Shown here: positions 17,201 to 26,688 of the stretch, piece by piece
Layout: every line of letters begins with the position of its first letter
How positions within the stretch are numbered: position 1 is the first letter of the stretch
NCBI GenBank assembly: GCA_902984215.1
Contig: CADWAF010005164.1
Span: 1-26,688 of the forward strand
Length of the DNA: 26,688 bases
Reading direction: 5' to 3'
From: Willaertia magna
Lineage: Eukaryota > Heterolobosea > Eutetramitea > Acrasida > Naegleriidae
Made by a program: the position numbers and the translations under genes
The notes under the pieces: model-generated
The model's database searches: none
What the model was told of the DNA's origin: nothing
Seen by the model: the letters and a program-made list of their open reading frames with translations, nothing else

Positions 17201-18277
17201 ACATGGGATTATAATTTTAATAATAACCATCATTCTGTTGTTGATTCTTTAATTACAGACAATACACCAAATCCAACAATGAATAACACTACAAATAATA
17301 ATGTAACACCAAATAGTAACAGTTCATCTTCATCATCAACAACACTAGGTAATGTTCCAACAACATCAACAACAAATAATGGAAATAGTTTATTTGGAAC
17401 AAATGTATCTTCTTATCCATCAAATTCTTTCTTCCCATTTTGGAGTGATACTTCTATAACAACTAATAATACCAATAATACATTATCTACCAATAATAAT
17501 AATAATAATACTTCAACAACAACAAATACTACCAATCCAAATGCTAGTTTAATAGATAATCCTTCTTTTCATTTACCTTCAAATTTATGGCAATCAGATT
17601 TTGAACAACATAATTTATCTTCTTCTTTAAATAATAATTTAAATAACAATAAGACAACTACTTCTTGGAGTAAATTTACAAATGCATCTACAACAACAAC
17701 TAATAATAATAATAATTTAAATGGTTCAGTTTTTTCTTCTACGTTTGGAAATACTTTTGGATTACTTCCTAATACAGTAACATCTGGTAATATAAATAGT
17801 AATAATACTAATATTTCAGGTAATTCAACAACAAGTGGAAATGTAACAAATACAACATCACCTATTGATATAATGAATAATAAGTATTTCCATTCTGGAG
17901 GTCTTGGTATACTTCATTTAGGTGTGGATAGTGCGTTTGCTCCTTTTGTTAATAATTCTTCTTCTTCAACAACAACTAATACATCTTCAACAACTGATTC
18001 ATCATTTAGAACATCTTCACCTGTAGTATCATCAACAACTTCATCCACAACAACTTCAAATAATTCTTCTTCAACAACACCAACGAAAAGAAGACCTGTA
18101 AATCAACCATGTGTTGTTTGTGGACAAGAAAGTATGTATGAATGTAATTTCTGTGCATCTTTAAGAAGAAAAGGTATTTCAGTTCAACCAACTTATTTTT
18201 GTTCACCTGAACATCAAGCATTAGCTTGGAAAGATCATCAAAAAGTACATCAAGAAAGTTCCAATTTGAAATATTAA
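14248..18277 (+). CDS. large multi-zinc-finger protein (CCCH, RanBP2-type, MYND-like), one intron
   Basis: Two exons, 14248-14478 and 14597-18277, join at HTK|NAN and give about 1303 residues. The intron 14479-14596 (GTTGGT...AAAG) keeps the frame. Near residue 58 is a canonical CCCH finger (PCKYYLSGNCRLGNQCRFLH, C-x7-C-x5-C-x3-H), usually RNA-binding. An acidic tract follows. Residues about 200-320 form an alpha/beta domain (HIIVLFAADVRVRNYAQQV ... DYLAVIGDRNMKHRTCQ) that resembles an anticodon-binding or NCOA5-like fold. A helical region covers about 355-510. A RanBP2-type finger lies near 614-640 (LWNCPECTYLN, CDMCG), a class that binds RNA or ubiquitin. Residues 640-1240 are Asn/Thr/Ser-rich, with EYPTLG inside. 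The end (about 1248-1296) is a MYND/C6H2-like finger (CVVCG, CNFC, YFCSPEH, W, two His). Probable RNA-associated regulator; the exact family is not known to me. Confidence 0.82.
14479..14596 (+). other. intron of the multi-zinc-finger gene
   Basis: Donor GTTGGT, T-rich body, acceptor gcgcaaAG. Splicing joins two complete codons and places the CCCH finger directly before the acidic region. Without splicing the first frame ends at TAA near 14510. Nucleotides 14480-14596 stay open in exon 2's frame but read as Phe/Leu/Asn-rich translation of T-rich intron. Confidence 0.75.
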
Positions 18278-18375
18278 TTTTTTGTTTTTATTTTTCTCTT
18301 TTTTCTAAATAGTTTTCTTTTTTATTACAATAATAATAGTTTACAAAAAAAATATTTTATTTACAAAAAATAAAT

Positions 18376-19193
<818 letters not shown>

Positions 19194-19727
19194 TTTTTTT
19201 TATCTTTAAAATTTTCAAAAACATCAAAAATCCAATAAACATAAAAAATTAGTTAGCTATTTTGCACATCAGATTATAATCATCAGCCACATTACTTAAA
19301 ATTGGAACAACAAAAACCAACTAGTTATCCCCACTAGTTTTTCAACCTTCTTCACAAACTCAACAACGCTCTGTACAGGTCCAGCACTATTTCTGATAAA
19401 TAATAATTTTGTAAACAAGGTTAGCTGTAAAATATTAATAACTAATCACAAAAATAATTGTTTTTCGAATTGACCTTTCATAAACAAAATCGAAGGAAAA
19501 ACTCAAAACAAACAAAAGGTCGAATTAGCTTCCATTTCCAAAGCAATTCAATTTAAAAAAAAATTAAAAAAAAAATATTGCATCGCACTCCACCAATTTT
19601 TATTAATTGATATTTTTAATCGATAAATAGCTGTTTAAGAACCCCGTTTTATGAATTGTTAATAATTAATATAATAATAATATTTAACTAATTTGATTGT
19701 ATATATAATTTTTAAATAATTATTTTA
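19194..19727. promoter_or_regulatory. 534-bp divergent region between Rab4 and ATG4 genes
   Basis: This is the shared upstream region of the two genes. It includes a less AT-rich part (19260-19400) and a 7-bp inverted repeat, GACCTTT at 19472-19478 and AAAGGTC at 19515-19521. Both arms sit beside cgaatt, which might be a paired binding site. No start-associated motif is recognised and no third gene is seen. Confidence 0.4.
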
Positions 19728-21781
19728 ATGGACTATTTTGATCAATTTTTTACGAAAGAAAATAATAATAATGAGTTAGTATTTTAATAATTTTTAATAA
19801 TTTTTTAATAATTTTATGGATTAGCCAGATCTAAAAAGTTAGTTGACTTTTCAACTAGTAGTTCTCCCGTTTGGATTTTGGGAGTAATGTACCAGCCTTT
19901 CCTTATCTTTTCAGATGATAATAATAATACCAATAGCCCTAATAATAATAATAATACCAACAACAGTAACAGTAATAATAATAACAACCAAAGGAATCAT
20001 TCTTCATCCTCCGATAAAAAGCCTAAAAAATCATCTACTTCATCATCTAGTTCTTATAAACTTTTCGGAGGCGGGAAATCAAAAAACAATCACTCTGAAA
20101 AACATTCTCCGAATAATAATAAGACTAATAAAAGTTCTAATAAGAAACAAACAAGCTTTTCAGATGATGATTTAATTAAAATTTATCATAACAAATTACA
20201 ATTTGAAAGTTTTCTTTTAGATTTTGAATCCAAATTTTGGTTTACTTATAGAAAAGATTTTGAACCAATTGAAAATTCTTCTTTACCAATTGAAACGTTT
20301 AATAATAATAATAACTATTTTAATAATAATAACAGTAATAACTATAATTCTACATCTGCAGCTTCAAGTGCTGTTAGTAGTTATAATAATAATGGATCAA
20401 GTATTAGTGGAAATAATTATTTAAATAGTCAACAAGAATTACTATTAGAACAAGATAATTCACCAACTACTCCTAGTTCTTATTATATACCCTTTAATAA
20501 TAATCAACAATATTCATCTTCACCAAATAGTAAGAATAATAATAATTCTAGTAGTTCCTCTTCTTTATCGCGGTTATATAGATCATTAATGAGTTATACA
20601 TCTGATAGTGGATGGGGTTGTATGATGAGAACTGGTCAAATGATGTTAGGACATGCTTTTGTAACTCATTATTTAGGAAGAAGTTTTAGATTACCTGTTG
20701 CTGAAAGGAATAGAAATATGTATGATATTGTAAGTAATTATTTTTATAATTTTTTATTTAATTTTATTTAATTTTTATTTAATTTTTATTTAATTTTATA
20801 AATTTGGTGAAAGATTTTAAATTGGTTTTACGATGAAGATTTACGACCTTATTCAATTCATAGAATAACTAGAGCTGGAAAATTATTTGGTAAGAAAATT
20901 GGTGAATGGTTTGGGCCATCAACAATTTCTTATGTCATCAAGTAAGTGTTTATATTTATTATACCTTAATTTGATAATTTAAAAATTATAGGATTTTAGT
21001 TGAACAACATTTACAAGGTGAATTTGTAGTTCATGTTGCTGATCAAGGTGGAATTTATACAGATGAAATTATTTCAAAATGTGAATATGAAGTGGATGAG
21101 TTTATTCCTGTTTCTTCTTCTTCAAATAATAATAATAATAACTTGCAAAGGTTTGAACATACACCTCAACAAAATTTACTTGTGAATAATAATGAAAATC
21201 AAAATAATAATGGAAATTATAATGCTAACGAAAGTAATTTATATCCTTCTCTTGTTTATCCTAAAACTGTAATTGTTAAAAAGTGGAAACCATTAATTAT
21301 AATTATTCCATTAAGATTAGGTTTAGAAACATTTAATTCATCTTATATTCCGTCTTTACTTAAAGTTTTTGAAATACCACAAAGTTTAGGTATTATGGGT
21401 GGAAAACCTAAATCTTCACTTTATTTTGTTGGCCATCAAGATGATTATGTAATATATTTAGATCCACATACAACACAAAAAGTTTCAACAAATACAGAAA
21501 CTTATCATTGTAAAGAACCTTTAAAGATGCATGCATCAAAGATTGATCCATCAATGGCCTTAGGGTTTTTATGTAGCACGAGACAGGATTTTGAAGAATT
21601 TAGTAAGCTAGCTCATCAATATTTATCTCAAACATCTTATCCTTTAGTGACAATACGAAAAGAAAAACCTAATACTAACTTTGAGCATGACGTAATGTCA
21701 GATTTTGATGTTTCTGATGATGAGACAGCACATAACAAAAAACAAAATCTTGAAGAAGAAGAGGATATTGTGTTTGTGTAA
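19728..21781 (+). CDS. atg4: ATG4 cysteine protease of autophagy, four exons
   Basis: Exons 19728-19774, 19829-20729, 20814-20941 and 20992-21781 give 1866 nt, 621 residues; introns are 54, 84 and 50 nt, with all phases matching. ATG4 trims ATG8 at its C-terminal Gly for lipidation and later removes the lipid (peptidase C54). The catalytic Cys is C280 in SDSGWGCMMRTGQ; the Asp-His pair is D516/H518 in YLDPHTTQ. Family marks PVWILG near the start, FWFTYRKDF, GEWFGPSTIS, MGGKPKSSLYFVG and LGFLCSTRQDFEEF are all present. Long Asn/Ser inserts (about 40-100, 150-265) separate PVWILG from the catalytic Cys, making it longer than most family members (about 400-500). The first exon, MDYFDQFFTKEN..., was chosen because its donor and the CCAG acceptor restore the frame into SSSPVWILG. 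The last 25 residues are acidic. Confidence 0.93.
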
Positions 21782-22589
21782 ATAAATTTTAGCTTAAGGT
21801 GGTGGAACCTCTCGAATTAAAAACTTTTTATTTTGGCTATATAAATTCAATATCAGTTAATTGATTTCTGTTTAGTCTTTGTAATAAATTTAATTTCTTA
21901 TCATGATATTAATGTAAAACACCAGTGCGTTAACTGGTAAATTTCCACTCAAAGAGATATGACAAAAGAGATACAATGTTTAACATGATGAATTTTATTT
22001 GTAGTACAAAGTAATTAATAAATAAATACTAATTTAAATATTTTTATTATAATTAACTTAAATTTTAAATAATTTTTCATTTTCAAATTTTTTATTATTA
22101 AATTAAAATAATTTTTTGTACAATTTTGAAATAAATTTTAATTTAATAATAAATTTATTAAGTTCATTTTAAGTTACTATTTTGTTATTTAAAAAATTTA
22201 TTATTTTTTTATATTAATTTTTATCTTTAGTGTTATTTTTAATTTTATAATTAATAAAATAATTTATTATAAAATTTTATTTTCTTTGTTTATTTTTTAG
22301 TCTTCGCTTTTATTTTTATAAGTTTATTATAATTAAAATCTTTATTTTTTTGTTTTTTTATAATTTCTTTTTAATTTTTAAAATTAATAAACTTTCATAT
22401 TTTTATTATATTTTAATTTTTTTAAAATAATTATTTTATAATACTATCAATTTTTACTATATTTATATGAAAAAATAATTTAATTTTATAATAAAGAAAA
22501 TTAATTAATTTTAAAAATATAAAAATAAAAAAATATAATTAATTTTAATTTAATTTTATTTAAAAAATAAAAATATAATTTTTAATTAA
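21782..22589. other. 808-bp extremely AT-rich spacer
   Basis: The first 200 bases are ATG4 3' flank and hold a perfect 6-bp hairpin, ACCAGT-gcgtta-ACTGGT (21921-21938). From about 21990 to 22590 the sequence is almost only A and T, with many short complementary runs. It holds no open frame with protein-like composition. Confidence 0.6.
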
Positions 22590-22966
22590 AATAAATTTAA
22601 CTTAAGTGAAACTATTTGGAATTCCAAATTTAAAGGATGAACATTTATTAAATTTAAAGAAATTAAAAGTATTAAACATTTCTGATTGTGACAATATTGT
22701 TGGAACTTGTTTATTAGGATTACTAATTTAAAAACTTTAGAAACACAAAGGTAACAGATGAACATTTAGAAAATTTAAAGTAACTGGACCTTAAATCTAT
22801 TGAATTTAGTGTTGACAATGATTATTTAAAAACTGGTCAATAACGAAAATTTACACTCTATGGTGCAGGTTTAAAACACGTAAAAGAATTTAGAAAATTA
22901 CTGAATGAAAGATTAGACTTAAAAGAAGCCTCTCAAAAGATAATCAAAGCTATTTTAGAGGATTAG
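22590..22966 (+). pseudogene. decayed C-terminal part of an F-box-like/LRR paralogue
   Basis: In one frame the start reads IPNLKDEHLLNLKKLK and CDNIVGTCLL, matching IPNLKDEHLLNLKKLK and CKNIVGNCLL of the intact gene at 5136-6662. After a frameshift and stops the match resumes as TKVTDEHLENLK, IEFSVDNDYLKTG and finally GLKHVKEFRKLLNERLDLK to an ILED-stop at 22964-22966. About 20 residues between the DNDYL and GLKHV blocks are deleted, and stop codons interrupt at least two places. Everything N-terminal is missing and replaced by AT-rich spacer. It is opposite in strand and about 16 kb from the intact gene. Its end lies 67 bp before the FANCI start codon. Confidence 0.85.
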
Positions 22967-23033
22967 GTTTGTCGAAATAAAACCATTAAAATTTTTCTCA
23001 TGGGAATGGTTGTATTTTTTTGTAACAAAAAAA

Positions 23034-26000
23034 ATGTTTTCACACCGAAACAACTACTTTCTTACAGAATCGGAAAGAATTTTTGGTCCAGTTTCTTTAG
23101 ATTTAATAAGTTGTTTCGAAACCAACGACAATGAAGGAATGGATCACTTAATAAACAATTTAAATATTTCAAACTTAAATGATGAACTATTTAAATCAGC
23201 TAATTTAATAACAACTGAATATTTTGAAAATGAATTTGTTAAAGAAGAATCTATTCAAAAATTTAATTATTTAATTAGATGTTTATTATCTTCAAATAAA
23301 ACAAGAAAAATATGTTTAGATTTTATTTTTGATTTATTAACATGTAATTATATTGAACCTTCTGGAAAATTAATAATGTCTTTATTAAGTGAAATACATT
23401 CAACACTTTATTATTATAGAAATTATGCTTTAATTAATGATTCTTTAAATAATAAACAAAATAATAATAATAGAATGGAAGATGTGATATTATTTGATAA
23501 AGAAGATGATGAAGAATATCCTACTTTAATTAATAATAATACCGCTAATAGCTCACATTCTACTTTACAAAAATTAAATAACAATTTAAATAATAATAGT
23601 TTAAATGATAATAATATATTTTCAATTAAAAATGATTTAAAAACATTTGCTAAAGAGAAAATTAATTTAATAAGTAATAATAAATTAAAAAGTGTTGTAA
23701 ATAATAATCAATTACAACAACAGGAGAATGGTGTAATTGCCTTTTTAGAATTAATGCCAATCATAATTTCAACATGTCAATTTCTAAGTGACAGATTAAT
23801 AGATGATTCAAATGAAAGTGATGATATTATTCATTTCATTTTAGAACAACGAAATTGGCAACCAAAATATTTAACTAGTTATTTAAATATATTTTTAGAT
23901 GTAAAAATAAGTGAACAGTCAACTGTAAGTTTATATTTTTACAATTTAATAATAAGTTAATATTTATTTACAAATAATAAAAGATACATTTAATTTTAGT
24001 TAAGAAAATAAAATATAGTTTATCACAAATAAAAAGTAATGCATTAGAAGAAGAATTAGATGTTTCAGGATTAGTTCAATTATTATTAAAATTAGCTGAA
24101 CAATATAATTCACAAAGTTATAATAATTTAGAATATATACAAGTGATAAAATATGTTTTTAATAAGTGTGCAACTAAAAGAGATAATACTAGATTAAATT
24201 TATATTTTATTATACAATCAGCTTTACAATATTCATTACCTTTATTAAATATAGTTTTAAAATCCTTTGAAAGTAAGTGTTTTTACAATTATTTTTACAT
24301 TATTTACTATTTATAAAGATTTTTATGTAGCAAAACCAGAATCTGTAAATAAGTGTGAATTTAATGAACATTTTTGTGATTTAATGATCTTATTATTAGC
24401 ATATAAGAATGAATTAGTTAAAGAGAAAGTACTTTTTACTTTAAATCAATTTATACAATCTTTATTAAAACATATAACACCACATGAGAAGAGAATACCA
24501 ATCATGATAACTGAAGATAATTCTTCTTCTTTTTTTTCACCAAACTCAATACATGGAAAGGCCTCTTCTAGTAGTAGTAGTTCTAATCATGAAGTAATTG
24601 AATTGACAGAAACTTATTATGTTGAAGTAAGTTTTTTATTTGTAAATAATTGTAATTTATTGTAAAATAAGACATTAATATCATTTGCATGTACAGTTGA
24701 GTTAATATCTGAAGAGTTATTATCTGTATTAGGAGAATGGTGTAGAATGAATAATAGATTATTAAATACAATAGGTAAAAATAGTATGATACAATTATTT
24801 ACAAAATGTGAAAATAGTCAACAAACTATTTTACAAAAAGTAATTACAGGAATAGCTGAAGATCAATCACAATCTTATCAAAAAGAAATTTATTTAACAA
24901 TTTTAGAAAATTTATTAACAACTGAAAGAGTTATAAACTTCTCTGAAAGAGTAATAGATACATTTATAGATTATATCTTTACATTAGATCAATATCAATT
25001 TACAATAAGTAGTAGAGTATTAAATGCTGTTTTAATTATTTCTGATATTTCAATTAAATTTAAAGAAGAAATATTAAATAAATTATATAAATTATGTAAA
25101 GATGATATTAAAATTAATGAAAATAGAAAATTAGCTATTTATGGATTATGTATTTTATTATCTTATAAAAGTTATAAAGATGATCAAGTTGATATTTTAT
25201 ATGCATTACAATATGCATTTAAATTTAATGATTTAGAAATGAAGAAACATTTATATAAATCTTTAAGAGAATCTCTTTTAAATATTTATAATCAATCTTT
25301 AAATAATATAATTTTAAATGAAAAGGCAACTGAAATATTATTTAATTCATTTAAAGATAAAATTTTAAAATATTTTACAAAAAATAATAAATTACAATTA
25401 TTTGATTTAGAAATTGAAAAATGTTTTGATGATGTTAGTCCAAATAATAATGAAATTATAATTGAATTAAAAGAACCATTAGATGAATTAATTTATTGTT
25501 GTACAAGTTTAAATAAGGTAATGAAATGTGAATTAAAAGAAGAATATCAACCATTTATTTCCTTTTTTGATAAATTATTTGAAAGTTTATATTCTAATTT
25601 TACAAATATATCTAATTTATTAAATTATTTAAATATTTTTGATAAAAATAATAAAAATGAAAAATCCTTTCTTTCTGTAAATTTAACTTCATTACAAAGA
25701 TTAGATTTAATTTTACCTTTAATACAAATTTTAATTGAAGAATTTTATCAAAAAGAAAAGTTAATTAATGATGATTGTATAAAACTATTAGAATTATATT
25801 CTTTACTTTTAAAAGTTAGAAAAACAATTACAAAAAAGAATAATCAATTAGGTATGTATTATTTAAATTACAATATTAAAATAATAATTATAAATAAGGA
25901 TATAATCATTTAACATTTGAATGTTGTATAAATTTATGTATTGAATTGTGTAATAGAATTTTAAAAAAAGATAAAAATTTAAGTTTATTAATTTCATTAA

Positions 26001-26688
26001 ATTATTTAATTGATGAATTAACAAATATTTGTGAAAAATCAAATTATGAGAAATTAAATGATAATTTTTTAAAAATTATTACAAAAAAAGATATTTCAGA
26101 GATAGATATAAATATTTTCCAAAATAATGAAAAAAGGAAATATAGTTTTATAATTTTACAATCTATAAATATTTTATTTCCATTATTTATTTTATTTTTT
26201 AAAAAGAAATTAAATTTTAAAAAATCTAAATTAGTTAATGATTTTGAAAAATATTTTAAAAAATTATTTACAAAAGAAAAGAGTTTAACCGAAAAATTAA
26301 GATTTAAAATTTTAAATTTTATTGAAATTTATTTTACAAATGTTAAATTAAGTGAAGAAAAAGAAAATGTTGAAAAATTATTAAATTATTTATTTCATTT
26401 CAAACATGTCAAAAAAATTATTTTACAAAAATCATTACAAAATAATGATAAATTGATAAGTGACAAGAACAATCAAGAAGAAGAAGAAAATAACGAAGAA
26501 GAAGAATTTAATGTTGAACCATTTGATTTTATTGTATTAACATTCTATTTTTGTAAATTACTATATTTAGAACAAGATAAACAAGTTAGAGTTTATATAA
26601 CTTATTTAAAATTAATTAAAACATTTGCAAGTATCCATCCCTTCATTATCTCTATTGGTATTCCAACAACAATCAGAGATCAAAGTCA
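23034..26688 (+). CDS. fanci: FANCI homologue (Fanconi anaemia pathway), 3' partial, five exons
   Basis: Exons 23034-23924, 24005-24272, 24331-24626 (or from 24319), 24672-25851 and 25899 to the window edge. Introns are 45-80 nt. At least 1141 residues; full FANCI is about 1300. The start is the first ATG, after an A-run. FANCI pairs with FANCD2 as a ubiquitinated clamp in DNA crosslink repair. Identification rests on LQLFDLEIEKCF followed by LKEPLDELIYCCTSLNKVM, matching human FANCI's LKLEACI...LQEPLDYLLCCIQHCL, and on ELMPIIIS...RNWQPKYLTSYLNIFLD, matching LELLPIIL...GRWDQQYVIQLTSMF. The rest is an all-helical solenoid with Asn-rich inserts (about 145-235). The Lys used for ubiquitination cannot be assigned with certainty. 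The C-terminus lies outside the window. Confidence 0.85.

Noticed and set aside
16320..17900. Satellite or microsatellite array (aat/aca/caa runs)
   Set aside because: The runs are in frame and encode Asn/Thr/Gln low-complexity protein within one long exon, as in other genes here.
23010..23033. Upstream start of FANCI at 23010
   Set aside because: The codon is TTG. The first ATG in frame is 23034, preceded by an A-run as at the other genes.

Overview
The window looks like nuclear DNA from a very AT-rich free-living protist, by my estimate well over 70% A+T. Genes are dense, strands alternate, and introns are short (45-118 nt, donors GTAAGT, GTATGT, GTTAGT, GTTGGT). Long Asn/Thr/Ser/Gln runs fill the proteins. 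Rab4, ATG4, FANCI and an eIF2alpha-type kinase mark it as eukaryotic. The style recalls amoeboid protists such as dictyostelids or heteroloboseans, but I cannot name the taxon. From about 2.5 kb onward genes end normally at TAA or TGA and encode Gln as CAA/CAG, so the standard code applies there.

The left end (1 to about 1950) is different. Two divergent reading frames (1-420 minus, cut by the window edge, and 572-1950 plus) are interrupted only by TAA and TAG, never TGA. In one, a TAA sits where neighbouring repeat copies have CAA. The block reads as protein if TAA/TAG mean glutamine, as in many ciliates. It may be foreign DNA, a contig joined from two organisms, or a peculiar decaying element. 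This is the most unusual part of the window.

From 2.5 to 7.3 kb: an LRR protein with a Cys-rich tail (minus), a DUF4326 protein (plus), an F-box-like/LRR protein (minus) with a decayed fragment of a sister copy just downstream, and an orphan with a faint Arf-like pattern (plus). From 7.4 to 13.7 kb: an eIF2alpha-kinase-like protein (minus), a four-helix membrane protein (minus), a small heat-shock protein (minus) and a PX-domain protein (plus).

From 14.2 to 21.8 kb: a large multi-zinc-finger protein (plus, one intron), a Rab4-type GTPase (minus, two introns) and an ATG4 autophagy protease (plus, three introns). Rab4 and ATG4 are divergent and share one upstream region. From 21.8 kb to the end: an extremely AT-rich spacer, a second decayed relative of the F-box-like/LRR gene, and the first five exons of a FANCI homologue running off the right edge.

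The genes do not form one pathway. Themes are membrane traffic and autophagy (Rab4, PX, ATG4), stress response (eIF2alpha-type kinase, small HSP), DNA repair (FANCI) and a turning-over F-box/LRR family.
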